Source of the DNA: Prinsepia uniflora
Lineage: Eukaryota > Streptophyta > Magnoliopsida > Rosales > Rosaceae
Direction: 5' to 3'
Length of the DNA stretch: 64,000 nt
Assembly (NCBI GenBank): GCA_032719365.1
Contig: CM064874.1
Location: 38,612,716 to 38,676,715 of the forward strand
Shown here: in pieces, positions 12,888-23,858 of the stretch
Layout of the letters: each line of letters begins with the position of its first letter
Numbering within the stretch: the stretch's first letter is position 1
Made by a program: the position numbers and the translations under genes
The notes under the pieces: model-generated
Database searches by the model: none
Told to the model about the DNA's origin: nothing
What the model saw: only the letters and a program-made list of their open reading frames with translations

Positions 12888-13075
12888 GACATCCCTGATG
12901 TCTGACGTCCCTGACGTCCAATAAGGTCACAATCACAAGGCTACGCGTGCCACTCGGGTCTCAATTCTGAGTTCAATCCCCGAACCCCGTTCGGGTACAG
13001 CATCCCCGATGCTTAGCGTCATAGACGCTGGACGTACTAGACGTCCGTGACCTCTCCGGGGTACCTCATCCGGAG
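12888..13075 (-). repeat. Seven consecutive perfect stem-loops in Gypsy1 3-prime LTR
   Basis: In order: GACATC-CCT-GATGTC (12888), GACGTC-CCT-GACGTC (12904), CCCGAAC-CCC-GTTCGGG (12979), GCATC-CCC-GATGC (13000), AGCGTC-ATA-GACGCT (13015), GGACGT-ACTAG-ACGTCC (13030) and CTCCGG-10nt-CCGGAG (13054). All stems are perfect, five of the loops are 3 nt, and the first two differ by a matched A-T to G-C swap. The array should lie in transcribed R/U5 sequence. Confidence 0.85.
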
Positions 13076-13674
13076 GAGACAATATAATATGGAAGGATCT
13101 ATACAGTGCAGTAACAAATACATTTTATTGATATCCACATGCAAACATATATATACATAGGTAGAATCCGAACCAATCATTCAGTTTCATCGGACGGGTC
13201 TCAAGCCCAAATACCGTGAAACGTGCCATAACCATATTTTTCATATCATCAAAACCATCATTGTTTTAGCATGTGAATAAGTATAATAAAACCAGAAAAC
13301 ATTTATGCACACAAGGGTTTAAGAAAATGGCCCACTCACAGTACAATCCTGCTAGAAACCGAACGTATACCCTCGTCCTGGTACAAATGTACAATCCCTG
13401 TCAAGTCCAAGTATTCGTAAAGGTCAAATTAAACCCCCAACATTCAACCATGAAATCCTAGGTCGAAACCGACCCGGGAAAGCCGCCCGAACGCGCTTCC
13501 CAAGGCAATAAACCTTATTTTGACCAACTTAATGATCTCCGATCGACCCGAAACCACCGCCATTGGATCCGGATCGTCGAAACCTAAAGAATGGTGGTGG
13601 TCCCACCAGAAACACTGTTCACACGCGCCCCCACGTGCCGGTCAACGCGGCGGTCAACGGTGGAACAGTCCTGC

Positions 13675-13970
13675 TGACGTCATCGCTGACGTCACTGCTG
13701 ACGTCAGCATGACGTCATGCTGACGTCATCTGACAGCTGTCAGGTTTGACATGTCAGACTCTGACAGGTGCCACGTGTCAACATCTGATTGGTCCACCTC
13801 ACTGATCTGTCAGACCACGTGTCAGATCTGACATGTGCCACGTGTCAGCACGGCACTGGTCCACGTCACTGACATGTCAGTGACACGTGGCAGTCCCTGA
13901 CTGGTCCACGTCACTGACATGTCAGTGCTGACTGTGCACTGACATGTGACACGTGTCGGCTCACGGTTGG
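13675..13970 (-). promoter_or_regulatory. bZIP-type motif array (TGACGTCA and CACGTG) in Gypsy1 3-prime LTR
   Basis: Five TGACGTCA palindromes occupy 13675-13728. Five ACACGTG/CCACGTG G-box cores follow up to about 13955, with GTCCACGTCA and TGACATGTCA words interspersed. A further CACGTG lies at 13633 and is absent from the other LTR. TGACGTCA and CACGTG are known targets of plant TGA and G-box bZIP factors. A regulatory role here is inference. Confidence 0.6.
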
Positions 13971-15173
13971 TCCACGTCATCTGACAGACTGACAGGGTGC
14001 CACGTCAGCACCACTGTCATCAGACGGGTTGACCCGTTTTCCTGCAACTCGGGTCGATCAGACCCGCGATCGAGACCCGGTTGCCATTCCTTCATTTCTG
14101 GGTCATTTTGGTTCCTTTCAATTCGTATTTACTCGCCTTAAATCCTAGATTAGTTCCACGTAATTAAATTTGAGAAAAACGGATTGAATCAAAGGCCTAC
14201 CTCGAAGAACAGCCCTGGCCTCCCGTCGCCGTTTTGCTACCTCCCTGAGCTCCACCGGCCACGAGATCGATTCCAGTAAGTTCCTGGAGGTTCCTAGAGT
14301 TGGTTAGGATTCATAATGGACCAATCAAACGTGGGAAATGGATTTACCAAAAATCTGGTTTCGAAACCGTTTCGGGTTCCCCTGCTTCCTCCCACGCCGC
14401 CGTCCTCCGCCGTGCTCACTGCCGCCGTTCCGCCTCGCCGGCAAGTCCCCAATACACAGACACAGAGAGTGGATGGTTTGCTGGAATGTTGGATCGAAAT
14501 GGCTGAATGTGCTCTGCGGGTATGAATTATAAAGAAATGGAGGGAAGGAAATGGATGGCTCAGATTGAATCTCCAGATTAGATCAAGGGCTGAGATCAAA
14601 TCTGGGGTTTTCAATCCAAAGGCTGAAATTTAAAGCTGATTCAAATGTTAATTAATTCAATAGTGGATCTGATCCAATCTAGCCAATGGGTGAGTGACAC
14701 TTGTCACTCCCCAGGTGTCCTTCAATCAGAATTTCTGAATATAATATTCGACACGAAAACCAAGACACGAACTTCCCGAATTCACGTTTCTGACCATAAC
14801 TTCCTCGTACGAAGTCCGATTTCGGCGTGCCGCCTGTCTACGGACTCAGGACGTCGAGGCCTACCCAACGGTCCTTGAGTCAACTGAAAATTAGTTGTCA
14901 AAAGAAAAGTCAACATTTTCCCCCGAGAGTCCAAATTACGGTAATGCCCCTGAACTTCCGATAGCCATAACTTTCACCCTGATCGTCCGAATCGGACGTG
15001 CCACCTGTCTATGAACTCGTGACGTCCCGAACTACGTCACGGTCATAGGTCAAAGTCCATTTAGTTCATCAATCAAAAAGTCAACAATTTGACCATACCA
15101 TTCACAGGGGTAAAATCGTCAAATCACACAATAAATTACAAAATGAGAATCCTCGAATTTCCGGGGTGTTACA

Positions 15174-15187
15174 ACCTTCCCCCCTTA
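15174..15187 (-). other. Polypurine tract of Gypsy1
   Basis: Read on the minus strand it is TAAGGGGGGAAGGT, ending directly at the 3-prime LTR (TGTAACA). It would prime plus-strand DNA synthesis. Just upstream is AAATTTCGGGACGAAATTT, an inverted repeat shared in similar form with Gypsy2. Confidence 0.85.
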
Positions 15188-15207
15188 AGAAATTTCGTCC
15201 CGAAATT

Positions 15208-18200
15208 TCAAAGAAACAAATGAGGAAATTGTTCTCGCATCTGAGCCTCAGGCTCCCATGTGGCTTCTTCCACATCCTGGTTTCTCCAGAGAATTTTCAC
15301 GAGAGGGATCGTCTTTCGACGTAGTACCTTGTCCTTCCGATCCAAGATCTGTACTGGTTGTTCTTCAAAGTTCAAATCCTCCCGTAGTTCGACAGGTTGT
15401 TCCCTAAGTACATGAGAAGCATCACGTACGTACATCCGCAACATCGATACGTGGAAAACATCGTGAACTCTTGATAGTTCTGGGGGTAGTGCCAATCTGT
15501 ATGCAACTCTGCCAATTCTCTCCACGATTTCATAAGGTCCGATAAAACGCGGACTCAGTTTCCCCCGTCGGCCAAAACGGATAATCCCTTTCCACGGAGA
15601 CAACTTCAGGAAGACAAAATCTCCCACTTCAAACTCCAAGTCTCGAATCCGTCGGTCGACATAACTCTTCTGGCGATCCTGTGCCACCTTCAATCTTTCC
15701 TTGATCACGCGAACAGTTTCCATGGTTAAGTCCATTATCTCCGGCCCTACAGCCGCTCGCTCTCCTACCTCCGTCCAGCAGATAGGTGTCCTGCACTGTC
15801 GGCCATACAGTGCCTCATAAGGTGCCATCCCGATGCTTGCCTGATAGCTGTTGTTGTAAGCGAATTCCATCAATGGCAAATGAGTATCCCAAGAGTCTTG
15901 AAACTGTAGTACACATGACCTCATCATGTCCTCCAAGGTTTGAATGGTTCTTTCAGACTGTCCATCGGTCTGTGGATGGAAAGCAGTACTCAAACGTAAG
16001 GTTGTTCCCAAAGTAGCTTGCAAACTCCGCCAGACCTGGAAGTGAAACGCGGATCACGATCAGACACGATCGATTCCGGCGTACCATGAAGTCGTATGAT
16101 TTCCTTCACAAACAGCTGAGCCAGTCGGTTAGGTTTATAGGTTTCCTGAACTGGCAGAAAATGGGCTGATTTGGTTAACCGATCCACGATCACCCATACT
16201 CCGTCCACTCCACTCTGAGTCCTCGGTAATTTAAAGACGAAGTCCATGGTGATGTGATCCCACTTCCACTCAGGAATCGGAAGTGGCTGCATAGCCCCAT
16301 ACGGTCTCTGCCATTCCGCCTTAACCTGCTGACAGGTTAAGCATTTGCTCACGAACTCAGCAATATCCTTCTTCATTCCTGGCCACCAATAATGGTTCCG
16401 GAGGGTACGGTACATCTTTGTACCTCCCGGATGCATAGCATAGGCCGAACTGTGGGCCTCCTCAAGTATCTCGGCCCGTAACTCTGCCACTGCAGGTACG
16501 CACAAACGGCCCAATTTCACCAGTGCTCCATCGTCCCGGATGGTAAAATCCTGTCTCCCATCCGCATCGACCTCAATTCTGTAAATACAGAGTATCGGAT
16601 CCTGCAGTTGTGCTTCAATGATCCGATCAATCAGTACTGGTCGCACATGGAAGCTGGCCAACAAAGCTCCATGCGCATCCGTACCCAAAATAACTCTCGT
16701 CTTCCGGAGTTCCACTAACAAGGGAAGATACACCATCCCTAGGTGTGCAATAGTTCCCGCTGATTTCCTGCTGAGTGCATCCGCCACCACATTGGCCTTA
16801 CCCGGATGGTACTCGATCGTACAGTCATAGTCCTTCAGTAGCTCCAACCATCTCCGTTGTCTCATGTTGAGCTCCTTCTGAGTGAATAAATATTTAAGAC
16901 TCTGGTGGTCGGTGTATATTCGACACGTTGCACCGAACAGATAATGTCTCCAGATCTTGAGAGCATGAACCACCGCCGCCAACTCCAAATCATGGGTAGG
17001 GTAGTTCAACTCATGAGTCTTCAGCTGCCGGGATGCATAGGCGATAACCTTGCCAGTTTGCATCAACACGCAGCCCAACCCTTGCAGTGAAGCATCACTG
17101 AAAACTACAAACTCTCCACTGTCGTCCGGCAATGCAAGGACAGGTGCAGTGGTCAATCGATCCTTCAACTCTTGAAAGCTCCGATCGCACTGCTCGTCCC
17201 AGATAAACTTTACTCCTTTCCGAGTCAGACGAGTCAATGGTGCAGCAATTTTGGAGAAACCCTCCACGAATCTCCGGTAGTAGCCTGCTAATCCGACGAA
17301 ACTCCGCACCTCGGTCACTGTTGTCGGTTTAGCCCAGTTGGTCACCGCTTCTGTTTTCTGGGGATCCACGCAAATCCCATCCGTCGATATCACGTGTCCC
17401 AGAAAACCAATACTGCTCAGCCAAAACTGACACTTGCTCAGCTTGGCATACAATTGTTCTTGTCTCAGTTTCTCCAAGACCAACCGTAGATGTTCTTCAT
17501 GTGCACGGGCACTCCTCGAGTATACCAAAATATCATCGATGAACACAATCACGAACTTATCCAGGTAGGGTCGGAAGACCCGGTTCATCAGATCCATGAA
17601 TGCTGCTGGAGCATTCGTCAAACCAAATGGCATAACAAGGAACTCGTAGTGCCCGTAGCGGGTTCGAAAAGCAGTTTTCGGAATATCCTCCTCCGAAATC
17701 CTCAGTTGGTGATACCCAGACCGCAAATCAATTTTCGAGAAGCACTGAGCTCCCCGCAACTGGTCGAAAAGGTCATCGATCCTGGGTAGAGGATACTGGT
17801 TCCTCAATGTCACCTTGTTGAGTTGTCGATAATCAATACATAAACGGAGACTTCCTTCCTTCTTCTTCACGAACAACACCGGTGCTCCCCACGGTGAAGT
17901 ACTCGGTCGGACATATGCCAAATCTACCAACTCCTGCAATTGAGTCTTGAGTTCTCGTAACTCGGCCGGCGCCATCCGGTATGGTGCCTGGGATATAGGT
18001 CGGGTACCCGGGAGTAGTTCAATAGTAAACTCAATCTCCCGCGATGGTGGCAATCCAGGTAAGTCTTCCGGGAATACGTCCGGAAACTCACAGACCACCG
18101 GTATTTCGTCGATAACCGGAGTATCGACCCGTTCCGACACGACATGCGCCAGATAACCCTGGCATCCCTTCCGTAGAAGTTTGGTAGCAGTAAGTGACGA

Positions 18201-19652
18201 AATCACTTCAGGAGGCGAACCATCACGTTCCCCCTGAAAGATAACTTCCGGCAAACCCGGGCTCCGCAAAATTACTTGCTTGCTACAGCAGTCGATGAGC
18301 GATCCGTGCTCCGACAGCCAATCCATCCCTAGGATTATATCGAAGTCGTGGATATCCAGAATAATTAAGTCTGCTGGTAAATCCACATCCTCAATTCTTA
18401 TCGGGCACCTCCGAATCACCTGATTCACAAGGTACACGGTACCCATCGGGGTGCCAACACCCATTTCGCAATCTAAGGCTGATACCACACAATCAAGCAA
18501 ACCAGCACAACTCTTCGAAATAAAAGAATGTGTAGCCCCCGCATCCATTAATACACGTACAAGAAAATTAAAGATATGTAGTGTACCTGTGACCACACCT
18601 GGAGCAGTCCTCGCCTGCTGCTGGGTCATTGCAAACACTTGGGCCCTCGGCCCTCCGTTCCGTCCGCGCCCGCGCGCGCCACGTCCAGCACCACGGTCAC
18701 CTCCCTGACCGCGACCTCCGTTAGTGTGGGACGCCGTGCTCTGCACCACACTCGAGCCCCCAGCGTCGTTGTTTTTGGACAACTGCGGACAATCGCAGGC
18801 ATAGTGGCCTTCCTCTCCGCAAGCAAAACAAGTTACTGGCCTTGGCCTGCCCGAATGCCCACCAGATGCACCACTCCAAGATGAGTGCTGCCCAGAATTG
18901 TGTCCAGATCCTCTGCCCTGAGAGCCTCCACGTCGACCCGACCAGCCACGACCCTTGAAGGATGAGGGTGCTCCTCTGTAGCTCCCTCCCCTGTTGTTCT
19001 TCCGGCCCGATGGCCCATGGTGTGGGCGATCCTGACGTCGCCCCTCCCCCGAAGGTTGTCGTGATTGGTGTGCCGCCAGACTGGCCTCGACACGCACCGC
19101 TGCGTCGACCATATCCCTCAGAGAAGCATGAGTGGTAGCAGTCACACTGGCCCGGATCTCCCCTCGGAGTCCAAGCTCAAACCGCTGGCATTTGTCCTCC
19201 TCCGTGCTTACGAATGAGGCAGCGAACCGGGAAAGTCTCCCGAATGTTTGCTCGTAGTCTGAAACAGACATGTCACCCTGCTCCAGCCGCAGGAATTCCG
19301 CCTCCCGCGCCGCGCGAAAGGATCGCGGGTAGTACTGGTCCAGAAACCTGGAACGGAAAGCTTCCCAGGTAGTGGTATGGACAGACCACCCGGACATTTC
19401 GAGTCCATGCCACCACTGGTAGGCTCCTCCCTCCAGTAAGAAGGCCGCCAGAGTCACTCGTTCGCCAGGAGGGCAGTGCATCACCGAGAAGATCCTCTCC
19501 CACTTGGTGATCCAGTCGTGAGCATCCTCGGGGTTTGATCCCCCGCAGAAAGGAGTGGCTCCCAAACGTTGAGCCCTTTCGATGCTCGCGCATTCCATCT
19601 CTCTTTCTAGATCCTCGTCCGTTCGAGTATGCGGAATTCTCCTAGGAGGCAT
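15208..19652 (-). pseudogene. Gypsy1 gag-pol polyprotein with one integrase frameshift
   Basis: The start is the ATG at 19652 (MPPRRIPHTR), about 130 bp inside the 5-prime LTR. Domains in order, with approximate residues: gag (40-200); CCHC zinc knuckle CFACGEEGHYACDCP (274); aspartic protease MDAGATHSF (368, Ala where Ser or Thr is usual); reverse transcriptase with FIDD (701); RNase H with SDAS and DLELA; integrase with an HHCC finger and a DDE core. A chromodomain sits at the C-terminus (ILWRNQDVEEATWEP). A base is missing near 16034, shortly after the second catalytic Asp (SDRDPRF). Reading therefore leaves the frame and the integrase C-terminus and chromodomain continue in another frame (15208-16023). 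Otherwise it is open for about 1,490 codons. Confidence 0.95.
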
Positions 19653-19769
19653 AACCAACTGTCAAGAGGCATAGATCAGAAAACAATATTCTTAAAAGTC
19701 GAAAAGTAACTAGTACTAATCGCTAGTCTAGCATGCAGACCAATACCCTAGTACTGACCACAACCTAGT

Positions 19770-19781
19770 GCTCTGATACCA
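19770..19781 (-). other. Primer binding site of Gypsy1 (initiator tRNA-Met)
   Basis: TGGTATCAGAGC on the minus strand, three bases from the end of the 5-prime LTR. It is complementary to the 3-prime end of plant initiator tRNA-Met. It confirms that the right-hand LTR is the 5-prime one. Confidence 0.93.
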
Positions 19782-19784
19782 AGC

Positions 19785-22578
19785 TGACAGGACCCGCCCC
19801 GATCCCACAGGGACCACAAGGGGACGTGCCCTGCTCCCGTCTGACACCCAATAATTCATACCAATTTTAACCTCAAAAATTTAAAAGCATAAATAACCAA
19901 ATTAAAGTCATACATAAAATCCGAATTAAACGAATGTCAGACAAGGGATATAATCCAAAATTACAAGTTTGCGAGCACGACTCTAAAGTAATCCTGCGGG
20001 TACACCGCCCAGCAGGGGTTCAGGTACGCAGAAGTAGATCTATGCCTCAGCCTCTGGTTCCTCCTCTACCTCAGTTTCCCGACCTGGAGGGGTTATCAAA
20101 ACAGTAAGGGTGAGTGGACCGAAACTCAAGTTTATGAAATCGTTTGATAAGTAAAACATATAATTTACCCCTCCGTTTTCCAAACATGCGTGCACCATAA
20201 TTCCAAAATCATAAACCATATAATATGAACCATAAGGCATATAACAAAACCATAACCATAATTTTAGTTGCTGCACTATACACTCCAATCCCGACATCCC
20301 TGATGTCTGACGTCCCTGACGTCCAATAAGGTCACAATCACAAGGCTACGCGTGCCACTCGGGTCTCAATTCCGAGTTCAATCCCCGAACCCCGTTCGGG
20401 TACAGCATCCCCGATGCTTAGCGTCATAGACGCTGGACGTACTAGACGTCCGTGACCTCTCCGGGGTACCTCATCCGGAGGAGACAATATAATATGGAAG
20501 GATCTATACAGTGCAGTAACAAATACATTTTATTGATATCCACATGCAAACATATATATACATAGGTAGAATTCGAACCAATCATTCAGTTTCATCGGAC
20601 GGGTCTCAAGCCCAAATACCGTGAAACGTGCCATAACCATATTTTTCATATCATCAAAACCATCATTGTTTTAGCATGTGAATAAGTATAATAAAACCAG
20701 AAAACATTTATGCACACAAGGGTTTAAGAAAATGGCCCACTCACAGTACAATCCTGCTAGAAACCGAACGTATACCCTCGTCCTGGTACAAATGTACAAT
20801 CCCTGTCAAGTCCAAGTATTCGTAAAGGTCAAATTAAACCCCCAACATTCAACCATGAAAGCCTAGGTCGAAACCGACCCGGGAAAGCCGCCCGAACGCG
20901 CTTCCCAAGGCAATAAACCTTATTTTGACCAACTTAATGATCTCCGATCGACCCGAAACCACCGCCATTGGATCCGGATCGTCGAAACCTAAAGAATGGT
21001 GGTGGTCCCACCAGAAACACTGTTCACACGCGCCCCCACGCGCCGGTCAACGCGGCGGTCAACGGTGGAACAGTCCTGCTGACGTCATCGCTGACGTCAC
21101 TGCTGACGTCAGCATGACGTCATGCTGACGTCATCTGACAGCTGTCAGGTCTGACATGTCAGACTCTGACAGGTGCCACGTGTCAACATCTGATTGGTCC
21201 ACCTCACTGATCTGTCAGACCACGTGTCAGATCTGACATGTGCCACGTGTCAGCACGGCACTGGTCCACGTCACTGACATGTCAGTGACACGTGGCAGTC
21301 CCTGACTGGTCCACGTCACTGACATGTCAGTGCTGACTGTGCACTGACATGTGACACGTGTCGGCTCACGGTTGGTCCACGTCATCTGACAGACTGACAG
21401 GGTGCCACGTCAGCACCACTGTCATCAGACGGGTTGACCCGTTTTCCTGCAACTCGGGTCGATCAGACCCGCGATCGAGACCCGGTTGCCATTCCTTCAT
21501 TTCTGGGTCATTTTGGTTCCTTTCAATTCGTATTTACTCGCCTTAAATCCTAGATTAGTTCCACGTAATTAAATTTGATAAAAACGGATTGAATCAAAGG
21601 CCTACCTCGAAGAACAGCCCTGGCCTCCCGTCGCCGTTTTGCTACCTCCCTGAGCTCCACCGGCCACGAGATCGATTCCAGTAAGTTCCTGGAGGTTCCT
21701 AGAGTTGGTTAGGATTCATAATGGACCAATCAAACGTGGGAAATGGATTTACCAAAAATCTGGTTTCGAAACCGTTTCGGGTTCCCCTGCTTCCTCCCAC
21801 GCCGCCGTCCTCCGCCGTGCTCACTGCCGCCGTTCCGCCTCGCCGGCAAGTCCCCAATACACAGACACAGAGAGTGGATGGTTTGCTGGAATGTTGGATC
21901 GAAATGGCTGAATGTGCTCTGCGGGTATGAATTATAAAGAAATGGAGGGAAGGAAATGGATGGCTCAGATTGAATCTCCAGATTAGATCAAGGGCTGAGA
22001 TCAAATCTGGGGTTTTCAATCCAAAGGCTGAAATTTAAAGCTGATTCAAATGTTAATTAATTCAATAGTGGATCTGATCCAATCTAGCCAATGGGTGAGT
22101 GACACTTGTCACTCCCCAGGTGTTCTTCAATCAGAATTTCTGAATATAATATTCGACACGAAAACCAAGACACGAACTTCCCGAATTCACGTTTCTGACC
22201 ATAACTTCCTCGTACGAAGTCCGATTTCGGCGTGCCGCCTGTCTACGGACTCAGGACGTCGAGGCCTACCCAACGGTCCTTGAGTCAACTGAAAATTAGT
22301 TGTCAAAAGAAAAGTCAACATTTTCCCCCGAGAGTCCAAATTACGGTAATGCCCCTGAACTTCCGATAGCCATAACTTTCACCCTGATCGTCCGAATCGG
22401 ACGTGCCACCTGTCTATGAACTCGTGACGTCCCGAACTACGTCACGGTCATAGGTCAAAGTCCATTTAGTTCATCAATCAAAAAGTCAACAATTTGACCA
22501 TACCATTCACAGGGGTAAAATCGTCAAATCACACAATAAATTACAAAATGAGAATCCTCGAATTTCCGGGGTGTTACA
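19785..22578 (-). repeat. Gypsy1 5-prime LTR
   Basis: Same 2794-bp length as 12380-15173 and offset by exactly 7405 bp. It carries the same hairpin array (20293-20480) and TGACGTCA array (21080-21133). As the 5-prime LTR it would drive transcription toward lower coordinates. Confidence 0.95.
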
Positions 22579-22750
22579 GTTTTGGTGCCATCAACAATTG
22601 TGGCCTAAATTTATATTTCTTGTAGTGTGAAATTTGAAATGATTTGAGTGAAATCATATAAAATAAGGTGAAATTATATAAAATCCATTATAATTCTAAA
22701 TCATTTAAAATCTATTAAAACCCATTAAAATCTCAATCGAATACACCCCC

Positions 22751-23576
22751 TTAACTCAATTCTATTTCGACATTCAATTTGAGTTCAGATAAATAGCTAC
22801 CTTTAGTGAGTGGACTTATTACTTATATAAGTTAGTTATTTCATTCAATCTCATTACCTCACCAGACTTATACATATTCCACTCTATATCGTTTAATCAT
22901 ATCTTGCGCAAAGAAAATTTTGTTTGTGGATGCTTTGGCTTGTTACGGTCACTTGGGGAATCCCATACTCGGTCTCATTCTCTCCTAGATAATGTTCATC
23001 AGACATATTTACTTAGTACTTAAACTTAGTGATATTTTTTTTCACTTTTTAAGATAGAAGGTCTTAAATTCAATTTTAATAATAAAAAAAATGAATACTC
23101 AATATATATAATATAATCATTCTCTAATATCTTATATTAAAATAAACGTAAATTTGACCTTGTCGTTGAGAGGATGTTTTGTAAGCTGGCTAGCATGAGA
23201 AAAAAAATTCCGAGTTTATTGTAAAAGCAAGATGCTTCCAATCTTAGTCCTAAAACTCATGTAGTATTATTGGATTTGTGAAATCGTCAAATCCTTCACC
23301 AATTTAGACCCCTACGCTCGAATTATCTCGAAAGGAGTCTACTAGGTTACATTTAATGGTACGTCTTATTAAATTTGATTAAATAACTCATTAAATTCAT
23401 AGTAATCATTTACTATGGAAACATATTTAGTTCTACATTCAATTACGTTGAATTTAATGGGTGATTTAATTCAATTTAATAGGATCCATCAACCAAACAT
23501 ACTTACAATAAGTAATTTGTACTTATAAAACGTATGGAAATTTTGATAAAAAGAAGTTACATAGTAGCAGTCCCTT
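22751..23576. other. Spacer with possible retroelement RNase H tail
   Basis: No intact gene was found. Around 22910-22990 the plus strand reads FVDALACYGHLGNP, which resembles the C-terminal RNase H region of plant LINEs (VADALA...GH). It could be the 3-prime end of another degraded LINE. The remainder is AT-rich. Confidence 0.3.
23357..23488. mobile_element. Short hairpin MITE-like repeat
   Basis: TGGTACGTCTTATTAAATTT from 23357 pairs with the reverse complement of the segment ending at 23488 (TGGATCCTATTAAATTGAAT), and the pairing continues through ATTAAATTCA on both sides. It is a foldback of about 130 bp. The superfamily is undetermined and no target duplication was recognised. Confidence 0.5.
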
Positions 23577-23832
23577 CCGTTTTTATGGATTAGGGTTTTT
23601 AGGGTTTTAGGCAATTGGCGGCTGGGTCTCTGCAAATTGGGTGGTGGACGACAAAACGACAGCGTCGACGACTAGCTAACTCTAAGTGGACAGTGGTCTG
23701 TTGGTTGGCTAATTCCATTTTTATCGGTTAGGGTTTTTAGCGACTGGGTCTCTACAAATTGGGTGGTGAACGACGGAACGACGACATCAGCGACTAACTC
23801 TGAGTGGATAGTGATCTGCTGCTTGGCTGATT
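23577..23832 (+). repeat. Two tandem monomers at the LINE 5-prime end
   Basis: CTGGGTCTCTGCAAATTGGG at 23622 recurs as CTGGGTCTCTACAAATTGGG at 23744. The surrounding about 122-bp units align throughout (TTAGGGTTTTTAG, GACGACAAAACGAC/GACGGAACGAC, TGGTTGGCTAATTCC/CTTGGCTGATTC). Tandem 5-prime monomers often act as LINE promoters, and a promoter role here is inference. Confidence 0.75.
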
Positions 23833-23858
23833 CTTTGTTTTCAGCGTCGGTGAAGATT

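Larger units (their letters stand above)
12380..15173 (-). repeat. Gypsy1 3-prime LTR
   Basis: On the minus strand it begins TGTAACACCCCGG and ends GGGTCCTGTCA (TG...CA). It is nearly identical to 19785-22578. Differences noted: TTCTGAG/TTCCGAG near 12967, AATCCG/AATTCG, AAATCC/AAAGCC near 13456, CACGTG/CACGCG near 13633, GGTTTG/GGTCTG near 13743, GAGAAA/GATAAA near 14172 and TGTCCT/TGTTCT near 14719. Open frames inside (for example 14294-14614) occur identically in both LTRs and are not supported as genes. Confidence 0.95.
12380..22578 (-). mobile_element. Gypsy1: complete Tekay/Del-type chromovirus LTR retrotransposon (10.2 kb)
   Basis: Two LTRs of identical length (2794 bp) flank a 4.6-kb interior with gag-pol on the minus strand. 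The target duplication GTTTT is intact (12375-12379, 22579-22583). The primer site matches initiator tRNA-Met, and a polypurine tract adjoins the 3-prime LTR. By eye I counted about seven base differences between the LTRs, so insertion was recent. Clade assignment (Tekay/Del) rests on the C-terminal chromodomain and the characteristic RT-proximal sequence FPDVFPEDLPGLPP. It is disabled only by an integrase frameshift near 16034. Confidence 0.95.
5157..22627. mobile_element. CACTA (En/Spm) transposon carrying a solo LTR and a complete gypsy element
   Basis: The ends are perfect inverted repeats: CACTACAAGAAATATAAA at 5157-5174 and its reverse complement at 22610-22627. They are flanked by the 3-bp duplication TGA (5154-5156, 22628-22630), which is diagnostic for CACTA elements. 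Removing the nested solo LTR (7402-10379) and Gypsy1 (12380-22578) leaves about 4.3 kb. No full transposase is present. Only a short spliced gene tail at 5922-6409 looks coding, so the element is probably a non-autonomous derivative. Subterminal words such as GTGTCC/GGACAC recur near both ends. Gypsy1 landed only about 45 bp from the right terminus. Confidence 0.92.
4139..22750. mobile_element. PIF/Harbinger-like non-autonomous element, split by nested insertions
   Basis: The left end reads GGGGGTGTATTCAATT and the right end is its imperfect reverse complement, ATTGAGATTTTAATGGG-type sequence ending in CACCCCC. Both ends are flanked by TTA (4136-4138 and 22751-22753), the target preference of PIF/Harbinger. 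Without the CACTA element inserted at 5157 the host element is only about 1.1 kb and has no coding capacity. The GGTGTATTC motif recurs inside the left end (around 4190, 4240, 4290 and 4330), a subterminal-repeat feature. The superfamily call rests on TSD length and ends only. Confidence 0.75.

Noticed and set aside
14294..14614. 106-codon minus-strand frame and overlapping plus-strand frames in the Gypsy1 LTR
   Set aside because: Present identically in both LTRs (also 21699-22019), overlapping in several frames, with no domain. Typical of GC-rich LTR sequence.
15990..16050. Programmed frameshift between the two parts of Gypsy1 pol
   Set aside because: The shift falls within the integrase catalytic core, has no slippery site, and Gypsy2 is continuous there, so a simple one-base loss is more likely.
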